Assembly (NCBI GenBank): GCA_028571685.1 | Contig: CM053146.1 | Location: 109,591,431-109,655,430 of the forward strand | Direction of reading: 5' to 3' | From: Heterohyrax brucei | Lineage: Eukaryota > Chordata > Mammalia > Hyracoidea > Procaviidae | Length of the DNA: 64,000 bases | Shown here: piece after piece, positions 27,401-39,400 of the stretch | Layout of the letters: each line of letters begins with the position of its first letter | Numbering within the stretch: the stretch's first letter is position 1 | Translations under genes and position numbers: made by a program | Notes under the pieces: generated by a model | The model's database searches: none | What the model was told of the DNA's origin: nothing | The model's input: the letters and a program-made list of their open reading frames with translations, nothing else

Positions 27401-30400
27401 GATTTCTTCTCTGATGATCTCTTTGTTGGTATAAAGGAATCCTACTGATTTATTTATGGTTATCTTATATCCTGATACTTTACTGAACTCTTCTATTAAT
27501 TAGTTCCAGCAGTTTACTTATGGATTCTTTAGGATTCTCTACATATACAATCGTATCATGTGCAAATAGGGAGATTTTTATTTCTTCTTTGCCAATGTGG
27601 GTGCCCTTTATTACTTTGTTTTGTCTAACTGCTCTGGCCAAAATCTCTAGTACAATGTTGAGCAGAAGGGGTGAGAGTGGGCATCCTTGTCTAGTTCCTG
27701 TTCTCAACAGGAATTCTTTCAGCCTCTCTCCATTCAGGATGATGTAGGTAGTTGGCTTCGCATAGATGCCTCTTATTGTATTGAGGAATTTCCCCTCTAT
27801 TCCTATTTTGCTGAGAGTTTGTAGCATGAGTGGGTGTTGGACTTTGTCAAATGCCTTTTCTTCATCAACTGACAAAATCAGGTGATTCTTATCATTGGTG
27901 CTGTTTATGGGGTAATCATATTAATTGTTTTTCTGATGTTGAACCAGCCTTGCATCCCTGGTATGAATCCAACTTGGTCATAATGAATTATTTTTCTGGT
28001 GTTGTTGAACTCAATTGGCAAGGATTTTGTGGAAGATTTTTGCATCTAGGTTCATGAGTAATACTGGTCTGTAATTTTCCTATTTAGTGGAATCTTTACC
28101 TGGCTTTGGTATCAGGGTTATGCTAGCTTCATAGAATGAATTTGGGAGTATTCCATCCCTTTCTATTCTGTGAAATAGCCTCAGTAGTATTGGAGTTAAC
28201 TCTTCTCTAAGTTTGGTAGAATTCTGTGGTGAAGCCATCTGGGCCAGGACTTTTTTTGGTTGTTAGTATTTTGGTGACTTTTTCATCATCTTCCTTTGTG
28301 ATAGATTTATTAAGTTGTGATAATTTTTGTAGATGATATGAGTCTATAAATTTGTCCACTTCCTGTAAGTTTTCAAATCTGTTAGAGTACAGTCTTCCAT
28401 AGTACTCTGTTATGATACTTTTGATTTCATTTATGTCCGTTGTGACATCTCTCATCTCATTTGTTATTCAGGCTGTTTCCTCTCCTGTTTTTCTTTGTAA
28501 GTTTAGCCACTGGTTCAATTTTATTGATCTTTTCAAACAACTATCTTTTGATTTTGTTAATTTTTTCAATTGTTCTTCTAATCTGTAATTCATTTAGTTC
28601 TGCTCTAATCTTTATTATCTGTTTTCTTCTGGTGCCTGAGGGATTCCTCTGTTGCTCTCTTTCTACTTGTTCAAGCTATAGGGTTAATTACTTGGTTTGG
28701 GTCCTTCCCTCTGGGTATGTGCATTTATAGACATAAATTGACCTCTGAGCACTGCTTTTGCTATATCCCATACGTTCTGATAGGATGTGTTTTCATTCTT
28801 ATTTGATTCTGTAAATGTCTGTATTTCATACTTGATTTCTTCTGTAACCAATGGATTTTTGAGTAAGGTGTTATTCAGTTTTCATGAGTTTGAATTTCTA
28901 CCCACGATTTTTCAGTTACTGATTTCAACTTTTATGGCTTATGTTCCAAGAAGATGCTTTGCAATAATTCAGTGGTTTGGATTTTGTTGAGACTTGCTTT
29001 ATGTCCTAACATATGGTCTATTCTGGAAAATGTTCCATGTGCACTGGAGAAGAAGGTGTACTTACCTTTTGATGGGTAAAAGTTTTGTGTATGTCAATAA
29101 CATCTAGTTGGTTAATTGTTGCAGTAAGATCTTTTGTATCTTTACTGAACTTTTTTCTGGATATTTTGTGCGTTACTGAAAGTGGATTGTTGAAGTCTCC
29201 AGCTATTATCGTGAAGTGATATATCTCATTTTTTAATGTTGTCAGTGTCTGTTCAGTGTACTTAGATGCTATGGTATTATTGGCTGCATAAATATTTAAT
29301 ATTGTTATATCCTGCTTATGTATTGAACCTTTCAGCAATAAATAGTGACTATCTCTGTTCCACAGTGGTGGATCTTACATTAAAATCTGTTTTACCCGGG
29401 ATTAGTATTGCCACTCCTGCTCTACTTTGTATGTTGTTGGCTTCCTTTATCTTTTTCCATCCTTTGATTTTCAGTTTATTCATATCTTTGAGTCTTAAAT
29501 CTCTTTCTTATAAGCAACATAGACAGACAGGTCGTGCCTTTTGATCCAAGATGTCACTCGTTGTCACTTTATTGGAGCATTCAGTCCATTTATATTAAGT
29601 GAATTATTGTGCTGTAATTTTGATGCATTTGTTTTTGTGTTGTTGATGTTTTGTGTGTTTTTGTTAATATTCGGCTCTGGGTCATTTGTCTTTATGGGCT
29701 TACTTTTCATCTTTTTTAGTGTTGGTCTTGTGTTTGTTGAGACTCCTGTATTATGCTTCTTATTTTGATATGTCACGTTGTTATTTTGCTTTGTGTCTAT
29801 CCTTATGATCCCCCTTACTGTTCTAACTTTAAACTGAAATTTAACTTCTGTGTATCTTTTTAATTTCTTCTGCATCTGAAAAGTTTATACCTAGTATGAT
29901 ATGTCCCTCTGTTTAGTATGGTAATACTATAGTTTTTGTGTTATGATCACTGGTTCTCTTTTAATAATATAGTCTTGATTGAGCTTACTGACTTCCCTAA
30001 ATGGGCTTCTGGATGCTGTATCCTGCATTGCCTCCTTAAGTATACACATAGTGTTTTTTTGTTTTTCTAAGCAAAAACATCTTTCAGCATTTCTTGTAGT
30101 TTTGGTTTGGTTTACACAGTCTCTAAGCTTCTGTTTATCTGCCAATGTCTTAATTTCACCGTCATATTTGAGAGACAGTTTTGCAGGATATATGATTCTT
30201 GACTGGAAGTTTTTCTCCTTCAGAGCTTTGAATGTGTCATCCCATTGCTTTCTTGCCAGTATCATTTCTGTGGAGAAGTCAGATGAAAGGCTACATGGTT
30301 TCCCTCTTAATGTTAGCTTTGCTTTGAGGCTCACTGCCTTTAAGAGCATCTGTTTATGTTTCATTTTGTTAAGCTTGATTATAATATGTCTTGGTGTCTT

Positions 30401-33400
30401 TCTTTTGGGGTCTAGTTTTTGTGGCATTTGATAAACATCTTGGATGTCTACCTTCTCTCATAATTTCAGGGAGGTTTTCTGTCAGGAACTTTACAGCAGT
30501 GCGCTCTGTATTTTCATTTGTCCCTCCCTGTTAAGGAACTCTAATTATTCCTAGATCCCTCTTAATAGAGTCCTACATATTCCTTCATTTTTCTTATTTC
30601 TTTTCTCTGATTTCTCCCGATAAATGCTGGTGTCAGTTTCTCTATACTCAAGGTCACTATGTCTGACTTCTATCTCCTCAATTCTGCTCCTTTAGCTTTG
30701 GAGCAAATTGCCTAATTGTGTAATTTTGTTATTGATCTGCTGGATTTCAGCTTGTTGGTGTTCCATCAGTTCAATAGCTTGCTTAATTCTTGATTTTTGT
30801 GCTACGTTTTGTTAAATCTCCAGGAGAGCTCTCTATATAATTCTTTTGTACTCAATCTCCAATAGTTTGAGAAAGGCTTCTTCATCTGGGAAGTTTTTGG
30901 TTCTTTGTTTTGGGAGTTTTCTGGAGCCATGGCAGACTGCTTTTTTGAATGGTTAGCAATTGACTGGTGTCTGCATGCCTTCTAGAAGCTGTTCCATTTC
31001 TCTGGTGTTACCACACCTGGAGCGGAGGCATAGTTCACCGACCATCTCTATGTACTCTAGTGACTGACACCAGGTGGACTCTCCTGGGTGGCAGGCTCTG
31101 TTTCCTCCCTGGCAGAGATGGCATCCTACTTATGGAGTCACTGGGGGCCATCAGCCAACCCTATGATGTGGATAAGTGAAGGGTAGAGCAGATGCTGCTG
31201 GGCCTCTCAGCAGTCAGTTCTCCAGGTGGTCTTATTTAAAAGGGTACTTTAGTTCTTAGCAGGAAGCTGTCTAACAGATGCCCAAAACAGTCAAGCCCTC
31301 AGGAGTGGCAGGCCCCACCTTCCAGCTGACAACAAAAATACTCTATAGGCTGTCACCAGTTGCTATGACATGGTCAAAGCAGGGAGAGGTTAGGGCCTTG
31401 CTGCTGTCTTCTGCCAGGCCCCACCTATAAATCTAGACATGAGTTGTCTCAAACGATGCTTTTCTGCTGGAGAATTACTTGCCAGATGGACTGCTGCTCT
31501 GCTTGAGAATCAGTTGCAGCTAAGGCCCCCCTGGCTGGGTGACTCCACCTCCCAACCAACCAAGATGACATCCCAGCCAAGCTTCTCTTCGTGCTGTGAA
31601 ACAGCAGAGTGTATGGCACAGCTCAGAACAAAAGAGGGTTGAGGTACAGTGGTGCCCTCAGTCAGCAGGTGGGCTCTCAATATGTGGCTATCCCACGTGC
31701 TGCCTGTCTGCTACACTATACGCTGTTTGCTTAAGCGCCACAGTTTGCTGTATCTGCCAACTCATACTCAGTCTCTACTCCTGGATAACAAAGAAGATGT
31801 CATTACCTACAGTTCTCCAAAAGAGTGAGTCAGCAGGAATGGGGGTCAGTGGCCACTGGCTCGTCTTTGAGAGAAGTAGTTTAGTCTATTACTGGTGCCT
31901 AGTCAAATCTGACAACACTGTGCCAGATCCTGGCAACCCACATGTTCACTATTCCATTCAGTTATCATTCCGGGCCTTAGTTCTTAAAGGGAATTCAGGA
32001 GACATGTGTCTACTCTGTCATCTTGGCTCCACCTGCTATATGAAAGATCTTGTTTAACTTTCTTTCCTTCTCCTGACTGGTTAATGACTGGCTCAGTAAA
32101 ACATTTCTGCTTTGCGCAGAGATGTCCATGTGTGGAAAAGCACTAGCTGTTATTAGCTACCATGGAATGAATGAGTGACTATGATGAGTACATCTGTGTA
32201 AGTAGATCTGATAACCAATTATACTTACTGCTACATATAGAAGTAAAAATAGGAGTAATTCCTATAAAAATATTGTGATGTGGAATTGCAGTTAGTTGCA
32301 GATAGATTCTTCATTTTTCAGTATATCAGTGGTGTGTTTGTAAAATGATGCCCAAAAATTTCTATAAAAATTCCAAAGTAGAAAATAATAACTTTTTTGC
32401 TCCTAAGATACAATTTTACTAGTGTATTTGTCAGAGTGGACTAACTATTCTTATAAACAACCAAACTCTTACTAAGTAAAACCTTTGTTACATTATTTCA
32501 TGCCCAAATGACAGCCCAATGTAATCAGAGAGAGGAAGGAGGAGGAAAAAGACTGTACTACAGTGTTAGTCATTCAGGGACTCAAGGTTTGCCCAACTAG
32601 AGGCACCACCATACCCTTGGACTGTGCTATCCAATATGATAGCCATAAGGTACATGTAGCTATTTAAATTTAAACTAACCAAAATAAAATTTCAGTTCCT
32701 TATTTATATTAACTGTATTTTAAGAGCTCAGTAACTACTTGTGGCTAGTGTCTGCTGTATTGGACAGTGTAGATGTACCTTCACCAAAAGTACTACTGGG
32801 CAACACTGCCGGAAGGACCCCCTCAGTCTTCTATGGGTCTTCTGCAGAGCACAGCAGACAGAGGCAGTGAGGGAACTTGGAGGATCATCTGGGAGGTGCT
32901 TTAAGTACCAGGTCTGGAAGTGAAGGATCTTGCTTCTGTCCATAACTTGGTTGGCCAGAACTCTGTCTTACAACTGCAGGGAAGGATGAGAAATGTAATA
33001 GCCTTCTTCCACGCTCAGTATGAAAGAAAACAGTGTTTGCTGAATGCACAGCACAGCCTCTGCCACAACTGGTGTACCTGAACATATATTTTTAGAAAGT
33101 AAGGTGTCAGTTTCAAATTGCCTTCACCCTAAGCTGTGTTTTGAATTTGCAGTTCAACAAAGATTAAAGTGACCTTAGTTCTGAAGGAGATTTCAATTTT
33201 ACAGGGAAAATTAGACTTACATATAGAAAGTCATTAAGAAAACCATGCACGTTATCGTAATCTCTGATTCAAAGGTGAGGCACACACAGTGAAACACTAT
33301 GGAGAGAGATGAATATGAGTTGGACATCCTGGCCCCTGCCTTTGGCCTTTCCTCTGGTTGTTGCAGAAGAGACCCAAAAACAGAATGCAAATGGAAAACA

Positions 33401-36400
33401 GGGATGTTGAATACATTTTGAAAGCAAGATTAAGATTTATTCCAAAGACTTCCAGTAGCTCAAGGTGCTGCTTGATGAGAGTTGAATTGAGCCTTCTGAG
33501 AAAAGTTTACAGAGTGTGTTATGAGTGGGCTACCAGGTTTGGTGATCAGGAAATGATCAGTGACTTCAAAGGAGAAGAGTTTGTTAGAAATACAAGGATG
33601 ACAGAATTCAAAGAGCCATGGAAAGAATGAAAGGTCACACATTAAATTACGTATTTGATTTGCTTTAGGAGAGAAAAGAGTTGATCAAGTAGCAGCAACA
33701 GATTGAACAACAATATTTGTTATTTGTGTTGCTTTTGTGTCTTTCTCTGTCTTTCCTTTTTTAAAGGATCAGAGGACTGTGTTGTAATGTAGATAGTCTT
33801 GAAGAGAGTAGATGTAGAGTAAACTGTATCTTCACTTTTAAATTAAGCATAGACTGTCTCTGAATGGGACAGGAATAGCCTGTGGAGCATTAACATGTGA
33901 TAAGTACACATCAGAGGAAGTTGGCCCCAGTGCCATTATCAAAGGGCAGTTCTCTTTCCCTAGGTTGGATTCATGGACGATGGCAGAATCTTGGCCTTGG
34001 ATGTGGTGCATTATAGCAATGGAGGTTCCTCCCTGGATGAATCAGTACTCGTAAGTGTTTTAAGGAACAAGTTCACATTTCTGGATAGAGTGTGATGCAA
34101 AATGACTTAATTTGAAAAATGTTCTGTGGTTAAATAATATTTAATTATAAAAGCATAAAGACCATCGTTGTTTGGATAGCCATAGGTTACTTACCGGTAC
34201 TCTCAGAATGAGCCCAGAGATCTTGGTCAAGTCAACACCTGTGTGTTATTTCCACACTTCCATGCTTGCAGTACTTCTCCTAGATGCAAACATTAGACTA
34301 GACTTTCCCAGCCTTGGCCCCATTGACACTTCAAATGTTTAGCAACATCCTTCAACCCAGTAGATGTTGGTAATGCTGTGCCTTTGTCCCTACACTAGTC
34401 TTAAAGAAAAATGTCTGTAGACATTTCCAGTTGTCCCCTGGGAAGCAAAATCATTTCCCATTGAGAAGCATTGAGTCAAACTAAAAACCAAGATTTTTTT
34501 CCCTCTTTGTCCAGGATATTTTTGTCATTACATCCCACAGACCCAGTGTTTAGGGTCTGTGAACTTTTCGAAGACCTTTGGAAGTATTAGAAACCTTAAT
34601 GAAAAAGTTTGGGCTCTAAACTAGGAGAATAAAAACAAAAAATCATTTTGAAACAAAATGTATTCAGGTCCTTTAAAATCATCTGACAGCAAAATATATT
34701 TACTTAGGACCTGGGTATATTTTAGCGTATTTGAGGGAATGTAGGGTGGGGCTGCCATTTTGGCTACTTTCGTCTAAGGTCTCAGGATGGTCAAAGAAGT
34801 ACAGAATGATGAGATTCTTATCACATCCACTCTGAATCTCTCCAGGTGTTGGGAGTGGGAATTCTGAAACTGGACAATGCTTACAAGTTTCCGAATCTGC
34901 GCTGCCGGGGCCGGGCATGCAGAACGAACCTTCCACCCAACACATCTTTCCGTGGGTTTGGCTTTCCTCAGGCAGGACTGATTACTGAAGCTTGTATCAC
35001 GGAAGTAGCAGCCAAATGTGGCTTGTCACCTGAGAAGGTAATGCTAAATTAGTCTGACATCCAAAGGACCTCACATTTCAGAGGTGGGAGGGCTTTTGAG
35101 GGTCACTGAAGCTGAGGAGTTCGACCTTCAGAGAGGTCAATGATTTGCCTAAGGTAGCAAGCTAACTGGTTGTTAGAGAGCCAGGACTTCAGTGCTTAGT
35201 GATCCTTATCTGAAATGCCTCAGAAATCTTGGAGAGAGATACTGAGAAACACTGGATTGTAACCTGTTTAATGAGAAGTCTCCACTGGCAGGGGATGTAA
35301 CTGCTCTGAACAAGTTCCATCAAGCCCCTTTTTCCCCTGAGGAGTGAGTGGGCTTCCTTAAAAACTTCTCAGTCAACTATTACGCAGTTTCAATCGTTTC
35401 AATTACTAAAATCATCTTCTTTCAGATCTTTGAGTCCCAGCTCTGTTCTTTAACATGAACTGTTTTCCTCTTCCTGTGCCTCTTCCAGCCCAGGATCCTG
35501 GAGTGAAATGAGGGTGAGGAGACATGATGTGGTCTCTCTTTCCCTCTCCTCCTCCTTTGTGCTTTCCATGGTGGTAATGGGGCTGGGAGGAAGAGGAAAA
35601 GGACCAGGAGAAACTTGAAAATATCAGAGCTGGGACTCAAACTGTTGAACCTCATAGCCAATTTTCTTGACCTCTACTTTGGTTTCAGTTTGATTCAGTT
35701 CAACAAATATTGATTAAAGTGAACTTTAATAAGTTCAGACTTTCGGAAGCAGAGTACAGACTTAAAACAGAATTGTTGGATCGTTTTCAAAGTAGAGATG
35801 AGATATATTCCAAAGATCACCATCAACACCAGATGGAGCTGAAAGTTTTGATTCAAGTGGGCTCTCTGAGAAAAGAATGCATGTGAATTCTCGCCACTTA
35901 ACCTCTCTCAGCAAGTTCATGGTTCTTTCCTTGGCTAGTTGTATCCACTCTCTGAGTATGTTGTTTGTGAGCTCTATTTCTGTCAACTGTCCATGAAATT
36001 GGCAGTCCCCATGTTGAGTAAATCTTCAGCTCATTGTCAGCTGGCATCTCAGACAGCATCTCTCTGATGCCTATTTTTCTGCTTGCCAGAGCCATCCTTG
36101 CAAGCCCCTGGTCCCAACTCTCCTACCTTCTTTCCCCCCAACTTTGGAATCTGTGACTGTGAGCAAGAGCTGTCTTTTTTGGTTCTTGAACTTGTGGGGC
36201 CCCTTCCTTTATGGACAGTGCCTCACAGCCTGCCTCTCTATAGCACATTTCATAGCATTATGCAGAATCAGGTGAAGACTTCCTTTCATCCCAGGGAAGT
36301 TGGAGGAGAGAATATACCTGACCAAACCCATTGGCACTGAGTGACTCATAGTGACTCCACAGTACAGAATAGAACTGCTCCACACAGTTTGCAAGGCTGT

Positions 36401-39400
36401 AAATTTTTAAAGAAGCAGACCACCACATCTGTCTCCCGGGGAGTGGCTGGTGGGCTCAAACGGCCCACCTTTCTGTTAGCAGTGGAGCACTCAGCTGTGG
36501 TGCCACCAGGGCTGCTGGGGAAAGAATTGTGACCCCACATCAAACCCTTTAGTGTCAAGTTGATTCTGGCTCACAGCAACCCTGTAGGACAGAGTAGAAG
36601 TGCCCCTGCAAGATTTCCTGGGACCACGTGGTGGGCTCAAACTGCCAACCTTTTGGTTAGCAGCTGTGGCTCTTAACCGCAGGGTTCCCGGGGGAGAGAA
36701 CAGCCACCAAACACATTTTGTTCCCCCAAATGGCTACAGTGCTCTAATACACAGTCTTCCTCTTACATGGACCTCACAGTTTTTTTGTGTGATGAAGGTA
36801 ATATAGAGACTGAAAAATTTTCCTTCCCCCCTATCCTTGCTGTTCTTACACCCGCCTAACCCCCCTTCATTTCACAGCAGCTCTCGCCAGACAAGGACAC
36901 TCTCCTTTGATAAGCCCGGCACCTGCTCAGCAGGACACTTCCCGTCCCTGCCACGTGTGTGCCGGAACCCGCTCCACTCGGCCCTCTTCCCATCCCTTTG
37001 ATAAATCTCATACCTGCCTGATAAAGATGACCCCCATTTCAAAGCCTCCCACCCACCTAGCAGGATGCCCCTCCTCAGAACCCCACCCACTCACCCCATT
37101 TGTCTCAACCATGACTGCACTATAACTAGCGGCTCGAAACTTGACTCGGGGCCATTTTGTTGGAACCTGCAGAGGTCCCATTTGGCCCGTCGACGTATTA
37201 AACTGCCCCTTACCTCCTCCTGGGTGTCGTTCACTTCTTCCTGTTTCTATAACAAGAGGGGTGTACATTTGTAATGACCCCATAAGCACGCTTGGAGAGG
37301 TAACTGGCCACAACTGCTGACACTTTTCTTGAGAATGTGAGAAACTTGGCACCTTTAGTTCTCACCTGGGGCCCTTGGTCATCAGTTCTAAGAGTACAGG
37401 AAAAATTCTACTCAGCACTCCAGATATCCTGGAAGGGAATCTTTCTGTTGATTCTTCATCCTAGATATGGGATTAGGCATGCTTTTTTTTTTCCCAGCCT
37501 CCATGGCACAGTGGTTAAGTGTTTGACAGCTAACCAAAAGGTCAGCAGTTTGAATCCACCACTGCTCCCTGGAATCCCTATGGAGCAATTCTGCTCTGTC
37601 CTATATGGTCACTATGAGTCAGAATCAATGTGACAGCAGTGAGTTTAATTTTTCTTTTTTCCCATATTTTTTTCATTTGAAAGTGAGTGGTATTTTCTTG
37701 CCATATCATCTGAACAATCCAAATCTTGTAGCTTGGAGATTTAAGTTCAGAGTTACCTTTGAGCAATGTCAACAGTTGCATCTAGAATTTAGAGTCTATC
37801 TTGTGCTGGGTCTAAGGTGATTTGTGTAAGAAGTATAAGGAAAGAACTCCTTTCTTTGAACTTAGACAAGAGTACTTAGAGAACATATAAGTACATGCTT
37901 ACATGTTTAATAGATGCTCTGCTATATAGAAGTGGAAGAGAAGAATATTCTGCAGTGAGTATTGGGAAAGACTTCAACACGAAGTAAGTAGGATTCACTT
38001 TGGGTCTTAAAAGATGAGCAGAATTTAAATTGGAATAGCACATTTGGTGAAAGAGACTGTGCTGATTTTTCCTCCTTTTTCATTTTTTCTGCTTTGCAAG
38101 GTCCGAGAGGTAAATATGTACAAGGGAATTGATCAGCTACCCTGCAGACAAGAGGTTGATGCCAACAACCTGATTCAGTGTTGGAGAAAATGTATGGCCA
38201 TGTCTTCTTACACCCTGAGGAAAGCAGCCGTGGAAAAATTCAATGCAGAGAATTACTGGAAGAAGAAAGGGCTGGCTGTGGTCCCTCTAAAATATCCTAT
38301 CGGCCTGGAATCAAAAGCTGATTGTCAGGTCAGTTCTCTCGACAAATATAGGAATGCCACCCGGAAGAGACCTAGACAAAGGCAAAGATGTTGAGGAAAG
38401 TTTTCATTACGTTGGGTTAGCCTAACGGTTGCAGTGACCAATTGTTAAATTTCACCAAAGTTGTGCAGAATTTGGTTAGCTTTACTGCAGTGGAGACAAG
38501 AACCCCTCTATCCAGGTGGTGAGAGTTAATGAAAATGTTCTTTCAGGGAATTCAGGAGGCCTGGAGTCTACTTCCAGCCCTGGCATTAATCCTGAGTCAA
38601 CTTCCTGTGGCCCTAGAGGCCCCAGATTGCCTGTTTGCAAAGAGGTGGAACTGAGTGACCCTCTGGGCTCTTATTTCTGTTTCTGTTTGATTTTGTGTTG
38701 GTAGACCATGAATCAGGAATCGGAAATTGCAAGGCATTTTGAATCCTCTCCTCTTTTTGGTGAATTGGGGTAGAGTAAATCCAGAAAAATGAGCGATTTA
38801 AATAATTTTAAGGAAAACACTTTTAGGAGTTTGTTCACCTCATAGGTATTCAAAGTGTGACTGGGACTGGAAATTGGCTCTTTTAGGTGAATGTCTTTCA
38901 TTGATTTCAATAAATCCATTTGCTATTCCAGCTTCTTTTTTTTGTTTTATTATGATTCAGTGATTCCAGTTAATTGGTCATATAAAACCCGGTGTACACA
39001 CCTCTCTGCAGCTCTAGCTGCTCTTCCAGCCCTGTGATAACACACTCCTCCTTCCACCCTGTACTTCCCGTATTCATACAACCCACTCATGCCCCCTCCT
39101 TGGCACCCTCCCATCTTGTTGCTGTACAGGAGCTGCTCCAACAGCCTCATGTCTTATAGTGCAGTCCAATTTTTGTCTGAAGAGTTGTCTTTGGCACTGG
39201 TTTCAGCTGTGGGCTGATAGTGAGTTCTAGGGGCCATGTTCTCAGATGACCTCCAGGATGTTTGATGATCAAGTCTGGTCTTCTGGTAGAATTCTAGATT
39301 TGCAAACCCATTTTTCTCCTGCTACAGCAGGGAGCCTACATTGTATTCACTGTCAAGGCAGTTATTAGTGGTGGCTGGGGCCATGTAGTTCTCGTCTCAT

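Larger units (their letters stand above)
24857..32065 (-). mobile_element. Near full-length L1 LINE with target-site duplication
   Basis: A reversed L1 of about 7.2 kb (24872-32050). Fifteen identical bases, TGTTTAACTTTCTTT, flank it at 24857-24871 and 32051-32065. On the left the repeat runs into a T tract, the reversed poly-A tail. Order from right: 5' UTR (about 31000-32050), ORF1 (about 29927-30940), ORF2 (about 25850-29875), 3' UTR. Both frames are broken, so it is inactive. Confidence 0.93.
24723..33963 (+). other. Intron 9 of window (9.2 kb)
   Basis: Most of the intron is an L1 insertion (24872-32050). The rest holds a GAA run at 24730-24747 and a hAT-like element at 32622-32772. 32066-32621 and 32773-33963 show no recognised feature apart from a weak similarity between about 33415-33505 and 35785-35875. 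Confidence 0.85.
35038..38100 (+). other. Intron 11 of window
   Basis: 3.1 kb. It contains two adjacent reversed SINEs, a GC-rich LTR-like stretch and a + strand SINE. 35038-36320 shows nothing firm: 35696-35720 carries the widespread TTCAACAAATATTGATTAAA motif and about 35785-35875 resembles 33415-33505. 37649-38100 is unremarkable. Confidence 0.75.

Noticed and set aside
29979-30431. 150-codon open frame on the + strand
   Set aside because: It is the antisense of the L1 ORF1 remnant at 29927-30427.
31596-32057. 153-codon open frame on the + strand
   Set aside because: Lies in the 5' UTR of the reversed L1 and shows no recognisable domain; taken as chance.
33358-33630. 90-codon open frame in intron 9
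   Set aside because: No domain, no splice context linking it to the AOX1 frame, and its first part belongs to the suspected old repeat.
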